From: Apteryx mantelli
Taxonomy: Eukaryota; Chordata; Aves; Apterygiformes; Apterygidae
Direction of reading: 5' to 3'
NCBI RefSeq assembly: GCF_036417845.1
Contig: NC_089994.1
Coordinates: forward strand, 18,680,001 to 18,744,000
DNA length: 64,000 bases
Every line of letters starts with the position of its first letter. Positions within the stretch are counted from its first letter, which is position 1. Of this stretch, positions 51,922-61,400 are shown one piece after another. The position numbers and the translations under genes were made by a program. The notes under the pieces are model-generated. The model was not told the origin of the DNA. It made no database searches and saw only the letters and a program-made list of their open reading frames with translations.

Positions 51922-51975
51922 ATGGCATCCGAACACCAAATGCCGGCCTCCAAGCAGCAGCAAGGCGGCTCCAAG
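51922..51975 (+). CDS. CRYBB2: CRYBB2 exon 2, N-terminal arm (aa 1-18)
   Basis: Exon starts at 51899 after TCTTCCCAG; 23 nt of 5' UTR precede the ATG. Donor GTCAGT, phase 0. Confidence 0.96.
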
Positions 51976-54900
51976 GTCAGTGTGCGGTTTCTGCCCCGGG
52001 GCTGCGGAGCGGCCGGGGGCACCGCAGTGGCGGCGGCATGGCGGGGACCTCCCGGGATCTGCCATCTGGGGTGGATCTGCCCCGGGACGGGGCTGCCCAG
52101 GGTTGGGCTGGGAGCTGCTCCCTCTTCCCCCTTTAGCAAACGGGGTGTTTGGCACTGGCTTGTTTTGGGAAGGGGACAGCAGGAGGAGGGAGCAGGCTAA
52201 GCCATCTGCGCGAGGGGCTGAGGGGCCGGCAAGCGCCCGGCCGTGCCGACGGCAGCCCTGGCTGTGCCGGCTGGTGCATGTGCAAGGTTTGCGGAGGGAA
52301 GGTGTCCAGAGACGAGGAGTGGGCTCAGGGCAGGAAACGTGGAGGATTTTGCCGGCACTGCCCAGTGCAGAGGCCGGGCCGGCTGCCGATGCCGTGGGTC
52401 TCTGCTCACCAGGGCCCGGGCGGCTCGGCAGACCAGGGAGAGGAAGCCCTGCGTGCCAGGCTCTGACGCCTGCCTGGAGAGCAGAGCTTGCCCGTGCGGC
52501 TGCTTTGCCCAGCAGGTCCCCTCCAGCCAGGGCTCTGCCCTTCCCACAGCCCGAGCTGTTGGTGTCGCCCCTTGCCGGCGGTGTCCCGGCGACCCTGTGG
52601 GAATGGGTCGACTCCTAATCTCCACAGACATGACACATTTGCCTCTCGCGGCTCCACTGACCCACGAAATCAGTGCTGAGCTGACAGAGCGCAACCCTCC
52701 GGAGATGCACTAATGCCGTCCGACCATGGCTAAACCCCTGCTTATTTTGCTGACTTGCTGGGAGCCAGAGTCCGGCTACGGCTGTGACCGAGCGCCGTGT
52801 CTCAAGCAAACGGCCCGGGTTGCTCAGCCATGTTTTGAACCTGTCCTTTCCTCGGGCAGCTTTTGCGAGTGGCCCCAGCGTGCTGGGAGGGCGCGGGGAG
52901 GAAACCCAAAGCGAGAACCGCGAGCTGAGAGCGGTGCCTGGCCGGGGGCGCTGGCGGCTGAAGGGCTGCAACGCCGGCTCTGATGCTTCCCAACCGCTTG
53001 ACCATCGCCAGAGCAGCAGTGCCCATTTAGGAGGGAGGCGCAAGGTCTGGACCGCAGAGCAAGGGAACCCATGAAGCTCCCAGAGAGGGAGCAGGAACCC
53101 GCGCCGGGCTGAGCGGGCGTCTGCAGAGCACTGCCCCGGGCGGCCAAACCCCGGCGGGACGTGGCATGGGGCGCCCTTCTCCTCTAGGTCCTCTGCAGGG
53201 GAACGGCTGCGAACCCTCTTTTTTTCCTTGGCTCTCGCTTTGATGAAGCCAATGTGCTGCTGCTCTTCCATCTCTCCTGCGTTTCAGATTGCCATCTTCG
53301 AGCAGGAGAATTTCCAAGGCCGCTGCCATGAGCTTAACGGCGCCTGCCCCAACCTGAAGGACGCCGGAGTGGAGAAAGTGGGCTCCATCCTCGTGCACTC
53401 GGGACCGTACGTACTGGCATGGGGGAAGCGAGGAGGGAAGGGACCCTGCGCGCGGGGCGTCACGTGGGAGGGCTGAGCCGAGGCCGAGCTGCTGAAGGGA
53501 CCCTGCCCCGCTCCCTGGCACCAGCACCCCGGATTTCACAGCTGGGTTCCTGGGTGAGCACAGCCCCCCGCAGCAACCCCCGGCCCTTTCAGGCAGCACA
53601 AGGCTTCGCTGGCCCCCCCCCAGCTGTGGCACCAGTCTTTGCTCTAGGGGTGGAGGCTGTTTTCCAGATGGTCTCAGGACTAGGGAAGCGTTTGCCTTGC
53701 AGGTGTTAAGGTCCAGCTGTTCGGAGGCTGGAGGCGGCTGGCTCTCCGCTCTGCCGCGCCGGCTGCAGTCCCACTGCAGCGGTGTGAAGATTGCTCCGTG
53801 CTGGGGCCGGCCACCCCTCTGCCCCAGCCAGCCCCCCTTGCAGGGCTCGTTTCTCGCTTCGCTCTGTGCCGAGTGCCCCGCTTGTCCCATGTGTGACGTG
53901 TGGTGCCACCAGACGTGCAAGTGGGAGCACGAATTAACTAGGTCTCCTGGGGTCAGCCTGCACCCCCCCCCAGCTTTGGGGAGCCTTAGCTAATAAAAAA
54001 CCCAGAACCGGTGTTCAGCCCTCCTGGGTGCTTTCTGCCATCACGGTAAGGCCGGTCGTAGCTGGGAAGTTCAGCTTGTCGTGTCCAGGATTTCCTGTGC
54101 TGCAGAGCGAATCCTGCGGTGCTCCCACCTCCCCCTCCTTGGTGGGAAGAGGAATAGGAAGGCTCTAGCACTAACTGCACTGTTAATCGTCTCCCCCCCA
54201 CCCACAGTTTGACTTCCTTCCTTTTCGGAGTAGGGATAGGCACAGGCAGTTCCTGCTGCTCCGCCGTGCACAGCTCTGCAGGCATCGCCACTTTTCCCTG
54301 CTTATCTTTTGACCCCTCTGTGTGTGCTCCCAGCAAGGGAACTTGCTCCCCAGAAACAGAGGGGACCTCTGTGCAATGAGGAATTCCTTAAAAACAACTC
54401 CCAAAGCCCCGGAGCTGATTCCCTCCCCCTGTGACAAGCAGCACTCTCCATCCCAAGGGAAGCAGAGGAGCAGCTGCAGGGCAGCTCTGGCAGGAGTGCA
54501 GCGCCCGTCCAGGCCGCGTGGGTGAGGACAGTTGTGCTTCTGCGCTATCTTTGCTGATAGAGGCCTGGGCCTGGCTGCATCGGCACGGCTCTCAAACGGG
54601 CCCCTGGGCACTGCCAAAGAGGCACTGCCGTGCAGGCAGAGCTGCCAGCTCTCACACTGGCACCCCTCCGGGCTGCTTGCCAGGGCCACCAGAATGCTTG
54701 TTTCCACTTTAAACTAGAGAGCAGGGGGCCTGTGCGCTGCCAAAAAGGCATGCTCGTGGGGCTAACGCTGAAGGCCAGCGGAGAACGTGTTTCTTGGGCT
54801 CCCCGCCGGGAAGCACAGCGGTTGGGGGTGCTGGTTTCTGCTCCTCTGCCCACATCTGAAGTTCAGCCTCTGCTCTGTTCCAGCTGGGTGGGCTACGAGC

Positions 54901-56293
54901 AGGCGAGCTGCAAAGGAGAGCAGTTTGTGTTTGAGAAAGGGGAGTACCCCCGCTGGGACTCCTGGACCAACAGCCGGAGAAGCGACAGCATCACTTCCCT
55001 GAGACCCATCAAAGTGGTGAGAGCACCCAGACAGCCACTACCCACCCGTCAGGCCAAGGTCTGCAATGAGAAGTCTTCCCCAGCCTTCCCCAGCCTTCCC
55101 TAGCCTCACAGGCGGAGGAGCACTGACTCCTTTGCACCATTTGTTTGAGTTCTCCATGGTCCCCCAGCCAGTGTCCTCCAGGGCACAGATGCAGGCACAG
55201 GTCTCTGTCAGAGCATCACACATAGCCATGAGCCTTGGCTCACCGGGGGAGTGCATGGGGCAACGTCTAGGCTGGGGAGCAGTCTCTGGGTGTAGCTTTC
55301 AGAGGGAGGTGCAGGGACAGCAGGCAGTGACAGGACAACCTGACAGCAGAGGATGTTTGTTGGTAAGTCTAACAGTGCCCACAGTACCTGCGCACACAGC
55401 CAGGTCTTGGAGCTGGAAGGAAGCAGAGTGCCTCTGGCACCAGCAAGAGCCACTGCATGCAGTCCCAGCCTGCCAGGGCCTGCTCTGGGTCCAGCCCCTC
55501 GCCTCAGTTTCCCCATAACCCTAGGCTCGCTGTAAAGTGCTTTGCCTCCCCTCTGCCCAGCCCTGGGTCGTTGCAATCACTGACCCCCTGTTTCTGGTCT
55601 CACCTCTGCAGGACAGCCAGGAGCACAAAATTGTTCTGTACGAAAACCCTGGTTTCACCGGCAAGAAAATTGAAATAATAGATGATGATGTGCCCAGCTT
55701 CCATGCTCATGGCTACCAGGAGAAAGTATCATCCGTGCGGGTGCAAAGTGGAACGTAAGACTTGTGGGTTGGGTCTGCCCCGTGTACTGGGACCTGGGCA
55801 ATGTGTCTGCTGCTCCCTGCCCCTGTGATGAGAAACCCTGGGGCAAAAGCACTGCTCTGCCGGAGGCTGAACAGTCTCAGCTACCCGGTATGCCTGCAGC
55901 AGCATCGCTGCTTGGTGGCCAGGCTGGTCTGGGTGGAGCAGGAAAGCGGGTAGCTCACCCCAGGGAGCCCCGGGACTGCGGTGCCCATGTGGGTGGCCCT
56001 GAGGCCCTGCCACACTTTGCCGGCCCTTTGAGCCTGGGACCTGGCTTGGATTGGTCCTGTGGCAGGGGTTTCTCCGCTGCGCGGTGCCTTTCGGTGTCCA
56101 ACTCTGCTGCGCTTCCCTTGGCAGGTGGGTGGGCTACCAGTACCCAGGCTACAGAGGTTACCAGTACCTGTTTGAGAAGGGGGATTACAAAGACAGCTCA
56201 GAGTTCGGTGCCCAGCACCCCCAGATCCAGTCGGTCAGGCGCATCCGGGACATGCAGTGGCATCAGCGCGGTGCCTACCACCCCACCAACTAG
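51922..56293 (+). CDS. CRYBB2: Beta-B2 crystallin, five coding exons
   Basis: Exons 51922-51975, 53288-53406, 54884-55016, 55612-55754 and 56125-56293 join to 618 nt, 205 aa, the usual length of beta-B2. It is a major, highly soluble beta-crystallin of the lens that forms dimers and mixed oligomers. An 18-residue N-terminal arm ([14 protein letters not shown]...) precedes four Greek-key motifs, one per exon (approximately aa 19-58, 59-102, 103-150 and 151-205). Diagnostic segments are [58 protein letters not shown] and [18 protein letters not shown]. The start has a strong context (gccATGg). Exon lengths 119, 133 and 143 and intron phases equal those of CRYBB3, showing tandem duplication. Introns are larger (370-1477 bp) than in CRYBB3. 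Confidence 0.98.
51976..53287 (+). other. CRYBB2 intron 2, 1.3 kb
   Basis: GC-rich. The long minus-strand frames that overlap it (52615-53271 and, partly, 53027-53920) run antisense across exon 3 or its borders and show no family resemblance. Confidence 0.8.
53288..53406 (+). CDS. CRYBB2: CRYBB2 exon 3, Greek key 1 (aa 19-58)
   Basis: 119 nt, acceptor CGTTTCAG, donor GTACGT. Encodes [20 protein letters not shown] and ends [10 protein letters not shown] with a split Pro codon. Confidence 0.97.
53407..54883 (+). other. CRYBB2 intron 3, 1.5 kb
   Basis: No supported feature other than intron. Short C runs occur near 53612 and 53966. Confidence 0.8.
54884..55016 (+). CDS. CRYBB2: CRYBB2 exon 4, Greek key 2 (aa 58-102)
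   Basis: 133 nt, acceptor CTGTTCCAG, donor GTGAGA. Encodes [20 protein letters not shown] and the linker RPIKV. Confidence 0.97.
55017..55611 (+). other. CRYBB2 intron 4
   Basis: 595 bp. Contains a short tandem array of the 10-bp unit cagccttccc at about 55076-55103. No coding content. Confidence 0.85.
55076..55103. repeat. 10-bp tandem repeat, nearly three copies
   Basis: Consecutive cagccttccc units, the last ending in a variant base, in CRYBB2 intron 4. Confidence 0.85.
55612..55754 (+). CDS. CRYBB2: CRYBB2 exon 5, Greek key 3 (aa 103-150)
   Basis: 143 nt, acceptor CCTCTGCAG, donor GTAAGA. Encodes [19 protein letters not shown] and the B2-type [20 protein letters not shown]. Confidence 0.98.
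55755..56124 (+). other. CRYBB2 intron 5
   Basis: 370 bp between GTAAGA and TTGGCAG. Nothing further recognised. Confidence 0.85.
56125..56293 (+). CDS. CRYBB2: CRYBB2 exon 6, Greek key 4 and C-terminus (aa 150-205)
   Basis: Encodes [20 protein letters not shown], then [18 protein letters not shown] and TAG at 56291-56293. The C-terminal extension HPTN is close to the mammalian HPSN. Confidence 0.98.
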
Positions 56294-56417
56294 AGCCCGG
56301 CCGGCCCCCGCGCCCCGCGGAGCGAGGAAGCCGGAACAAGCTTTCACGTGACCCGCCGCTGTCTTCCAATGGCCCCGCGCTCCCACCGTGTGATTAACGA
56401 TGCCGCTGAAGCAACTG

Positions 56418-56423
56418 AATAAA
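56418..56423 (+). terminator. CRYBB2: CRYBB2 polyadenylation signal
   Basis: AATAAA 124 bp after the stop, in the context ctgaataaagctttga, closely like the signal of CRYBB3. Confidence 0.93.
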
Positions 56424-57999
56424 GCTTTGAGTTTCAAACTTTCTGGTCTGGCCCCGTTCTTCCCTGTGGGGAGCGGGAGGAGGGCAGATGCCCCAGGGTC
56501 TGTGCTAGCAGGGCAGAGGAGCCAGGAGCCTTTCCTGATCCCCTGCACTCCTTGGGGCACAGCAGTAGCACAAGCGCTGGACCCCTCGGCTAACGCACGT
56601 AGCGCTGACCCTGCTTCCCACCACCCTCCCCGCAAAACAGTCAGCATCAGCATCATCGCGGCAGCCACTAGCCAGCGCTGATAAAATATGAAACTGCAAT
56701 GCAAAGAGCTTCTCCCTCGGGAGGGAGCTGAACCGCTGAGTTCAACAGGAAGGACAAAAGCCGTTCACCTCCTTCGCAGCCAGTGCCAGCCTGTTCCCAC
56801 GGGGCCGGGGCCTGAACGCTGCACCCTGCGCCCAGGACCTTGTCCGCCGGGAGGAAGAGGCAGCACAGGGCAAACACCTCCTCTCCATCCCGGTGCCCTG
56901 CTGCCAGACGGTGATGGTGTTTGGGGAGCTGGCAAAGATGTCCCCAAACTGCTGTGATGGCTGGGCAGACGCACTTGCAAGGGCTGGTGGTTTTGTCCTC
57001 AGAGCCAGGAAGCCTTTCAGCTAAATGAATAATTGCTTTAATTATTATCCATAAGTTGAGCAAATGAAGCTGTTCCGTACTGGCTCTAGCAGAAAAAAGC
57101 ACGGCTTTTTCCTGAGTGCCTGTGCTTCGTGTAAGACTCATGTTTGCTTATGTCCTGCTGGTATGATGGGCATCACAGATGAGGCCTTGGTGCTCCTTAT
57201 CTATCTATTGCTACGAATTATTTTTACAGTTCTGTCAGGATTTTCACAGCCAGCAGCAACAAATGAGAAGCAGCGGCAGCGCGGGCCGCAGAGCCTCGGG
57301 GTGCTGACGGGCTCCGTCCTGATGCCGACCTCGGCCGCTGCGGGATGCTGGCTCGGCGGCTCTGCGATGTGCATGTACGGACACGGCAGGGGCCGGGCGG
57401 CGGTGGGGTGCAGGTCCCTCCTGCCCGGTGCAGATCAGTTCGCAGGCAGCCACTGTGTGTCACTGCAGCTTTGCCCAATGTGCGCGGCGAGGCCGCAGCG
57501 ATGCTTGGCTGCTGCACGCGTTGGGAGATGCTGGCTGTGGGGAGCAGCGTGGCTCCTCCGGAGGCTCGACTGCGGCCAGCGGCCCGTGCACCACGAGGGA
57601 AACACGGGTCCCCCGTGGCATGCCGCTCTCCCCCCCTGCAGCTGCCGCCCCCCAGCAGCATGTGTGCGAGGCAGATGTGCAGACACGGGGACGGGTGCTA
57701 CCGCCCTGGTCCTGGCCACGCGGGTGCCGGGGCAGGTACCCGCTGCGCGTCATGGCGCCGCTCTCCGCGCCGGCCTGGGTGCTTCCCCCGCGCCTCCGTG
57801 CCTGCTGGTGGCAAGCGGCCCGGCCGCCCACGCCGAGCCCTCAGCCACGACCTCTTGGAAAGGAAGGGCCCGGGCACTCGCGGAAGGGCTCGCGGGGTTT
57901 CACCCGGAGCCGGGCGCTGGGGAGGGCAAACACCGCGCTCCTCGCGAGCCTCGGCGCTTGCGCTGGGTGCCTGTTTCTCTCCGACTGTGTCATTGCGTT
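56424..57999. other. Intergenic DNA after CRYBB2
   Basis: GC content rises toward 58 kb. A 322-codon open frame (57064-58032 +) and several overlapping ones have biased, low-complexity translations and no recognisable domain, so I do not call a gene. Confidence 0.6.
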
Positions 58000-58420
58000 A
58001 TTTTTATGAGTGAAAACAAAAGCGTGCTGTAACGGCAGCGGGTAGAGCCCCGCTGGGCCTGCCCACGTGCGAAAATACCCGGGCCAGGCAGTGGGTGCGA
58101 ACGGCGCCCTGGGCCTGTCAGCCACGGGACAAGATGGCGGCCAGGCGGTTGCCATGGAGACGAGCCCCCGGAGCCGGGCTGTGGGGCCTGGAGGGCTCAG
58201 GAGGGCCTCAAGGGCACCGCGCAGGGCCCGGCCGCCCGCACGGGGACAGGTTTCCTCCTCAAGGAGCCGGGAGAGCAGCTCCGGGTTTGCGAGGGAGGGA
58301 GTGCAGAGCCCCGCCACGCCGCTGCCGGCCGCGGCCCCCAACGCCCGGCCTTTCACCCCGTGCATTCGCCGCGTCTCACGGCCCTTTCCGCCATGCTCAG
58401 AGTGACTCTCCCCTGCCTCA
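58000..58420. promoter_or_regulatory. CpG-rich promoter-like segment with YY1 motif and RFX X-box
   Basis: A CpG-dense segment carries ACAAGATGGCGGCC (58129-58142), the canonical YY1 motif commonly found at or just after transcription starts, and six bases later GTTGCCATGGAGAC (58148-58161), an RFX X-box. Short open frames leave it in both directions: + from the ATG inside the YY1 motif at 58134, and - from the ATG inside the X-box. No known protein is recognised. The gene it would serve and its direction are unknown. Confidence 0.5.
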
Positions 58421-61400
58421 GTCACCCGTTTGGGAAAGGCCTAACTCAACCGGGTGATATTCTGAATTAATCTTTTGCCAAATGTTACTCTGAAATGTCA
58501 GCTGCTCGTGCTTTGGCAGTTCCTTATCGCGCTGGCTTAATGGAACCGGTTTCCTGTGAAAATCTGTCCGTTTTTCTCAAAGGGAAAAATTCAAAATGAT
58601 CACAGACCTGAAAATCTCTGTCCAAGAATAGCTGTGAAAAATGGGGTTTTAACAAAAATAGTCACACAGACCTCTCTACTGATGATAGGAGAACACTACC
58701 TCATCTTGGCTTTTGGGTTTGAATTGGTAGAAAACAATGTCTTCTGTGGATGCAAACTGATAAAATAAGAAATATGCCAGAGAGCAGAGAGCTGTTGATA
58801 TGGAGATCGGAGCAGCTACCAGGAAGACAGGCATGAAGAGTCCCTGTTTGCTATCAGAATAAGAAGATGCAAGGGTGAAAAGCAACCGGAGCAGAAGAGG
58901 ACAACGTCAACAAGCTTAGAGGCAATTCGTCTGCGTCCTGTCAAAGGGATTTCCTTATCTGCAGGCTCCTCCGCATCCAGGTCAATTCCCTTAGGAGGCA
59001 ATGGCAGCTGAGACTGGCCCTATTGATGCAACTTGTACTCCACTGAGTTTGGTCTGTTTTTTCCACTGCCCCCTGCTCTCATCCACCCCAACATGGAGAA
59101 GACCCAGTTTTGACACGGCTTCTCTTGGGGCCAAGCACCTGACCGGCTCCTTGCAGCTACCAGGTGTGCTGTCACAGCCACCTCTCCCCGCTTCTCCTGA
59201 ATTACTGAATCCATGACAGTGCTGAGAGAGCTAATTAGCTGCTAGCTTTTCTGCTGCCTAACGGACCAGGAGTAGTTTGTAATCACAGCAGGTGTCCTTG
59301 TTTTTTAATTTTCTTTCCAAGCAATGCTTTGTGGGTAGAGTATTCCCCTCTGCCTGGGCACCCTGGTGCTGATTCCCCTTTGCTCCTGTGGGTCTTGCAT
59401 GTGCTGTCTGTGCAGGGTGGTGATAGACTCAAGCCCAGGCTCTTCGTTTCAGCTTGCTGCCTCTCCATCCTAGGCCAGGTGACACCACCCAGGTCAGCCT
59501 GCTGGAGTGAAGCTAACAGTTCTTATTCCTGACCCCACGGAGCTAGTCCCAGCTCAAGCAGGGATAGAGGGATGGATCTGGTTACAGGCAGCTTCTGGGG
59601 TCTTCTCCCAGACATCAGGAATCACCCAAGGTGGGCTGGAATGAACTATCCCAAGGGACACCAGCAGGCAAGGGGAATCAGCTATGCCCTGACCCTACAT
59701 TTGGGCTGAGGAGGATATCCTGACTCATGCCATGCCAAGGCTGGGACCTGGGGGTGTGCCATCACCTTTTCTGGATGTGAGTCCTGGTCACTTGCCTGAA
59801 TTCTTCCGGCCTGAGCGAGACAGGAGGAAATGGACCTGCCGTGGTGATGGCAGGAGCTCAGCTTCCTCACCTACTCACAGTCTGGTCCCGCTCTGACCAC
59901 ACCATGTGCTGTTTTGCATTGACAGGCTGGGCTGTCCCCTACTCGCAGAGGAGTAGCGGGTGGGTGCATCAGTGCTGCAGAGCTGATGGTTTCTGCAGGG
60001 GCTAATGTAGGAGGAGATGTGTTTTCCTGACTCTAATTGTAACACACTGAGCAAGCGGTTCTGTTATTTTGCAGTTGCTCCTGTTTTGACTCACATTTGT
60101 TCATCAGTAACCCCAGCCCTTAAACCTGTATTTTGCCAAAGGAAGTAAAATCCCATTCTGAGAACCGTGCTGGTGTGCTGTCATCCCTGGCACAGCCCAG
60201 CAGGCATGTGCAATGTGGGTGGGGAACCCCCTCTCTCACCAACAATGCCTTTTCTGCTTCACTGGGCTGCATGCCGCAGCTTTCTCCTTCCCCATCTGCA
60301 CAAAGCCACTCAGATGCACACCTGAGACCCAGCTGTGCTTGTTCCTTCCTCTTCAAGCTCAGAGAATTCAAGCGCATCATTGACTCTGCAGCTGCATTTG
60401 TGACACTGGTGTCCTGGCCATACAACAGTCTGTGGTTTGTAATTGTTGTGCTTTTTCTCCCATCACTCAAGGTAACAGATCAAGTCTTTTATTCCCAGCT
60501 TGGTCCTTCCAGCCTGTGTTTAATACTGAGTCGCTGCCTTACAGTTACCTGGTTGGAGTGAACTTTGAAGAGGAGCAGAAAGACAGAGTATGTTTAAAAT
60601 GGGGATAACAGCCCTGTAATTAAATCCTCCCTGCTGAGCCAGTTCTTGTGAGATGCAGCATGGTCTCACCACTCTTGACCAGTCTCACTAGAGAGGATGG
60701 ACAGGCAGGCCAAGAAAAGTGCTATGCAGGTACTAGAGCACCATTTTTTCCCAGTTCCCTGCCTTGTTCCTCTGGAGAAGGATTGATCTCCCCGGATTGT
60801 AGCTGACCTTCTCTGTGTGACTCTCGCTTGCCTGGCTCAGTCACTTCCCCATATCCACGCTGGTGTCAAGGTGTTCCAGTTGTCTCTGGAGCAAAGGATG
60901 AGGAGCAAAGCCAAGATGTACTGCTCCTGCTGACAGGTTCCCAGCTCTCTTTTCAGGTGGGACTGGCGTTATTCCCTGGTCAGTCTCATAGCATCACTGC
61001 TGTTTTTAACTGCTGTGAGTAAGAATAGCTCCAGAGAGATCCACTTCATCCATCTGGTTAGATTTTTGAGCAGACAAAGATAACAAATGTTAAGCCATCT
61101 GCCCTGTAATGCAGGAAACCCATGCAGAATGGGCAGGTCTCCCAGTCTTTCTAGACGCATAGACTCAGCTGAAAGAAGCAAAATCCAGATCTGGTTGGCT
61201 CTGAAAGAGTAGAAAAGGACTCACCACGCTGTGACACTCCTGTCTCAGCACTCCACAGGTCAGTGGATCACTTCCCAGGTTACAACTGGGCATCCCTCCT
61301 CCCTGCCTGCTGATGGTATGTCTCACGTATGGACATTTTGCCCATCAGCAACCAGAGGCTTTGACCAACAACAAAGCCCTGTGGTGCAAGAGACTGCAGA

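Noticed and set aside
53027-53920. 297-codon open frame on the minus strand
   Set aside because: It lies antisense to CRYBB2 exon 3 and adjoining introns in GC-rich DNA; the translation is low-complexity with no recognisable domain.
57064-58032. 322-codon open frame on the plus strand
   Set aside because: GC-rich composition opens several overlapping frames here at once; the translation is Ala/Gly/Pro/Arg/Cys-rich with no family resemblance or splice support.
57841-58425. 194-codon minus-strand frame across the CpG-rich segment
   Set aside because: Part of it looks mildly protein-like, but it crosses the YY1/X-box promoter motifs and no family is recognised; treated only as a possibility in the orphan-promoter finding.
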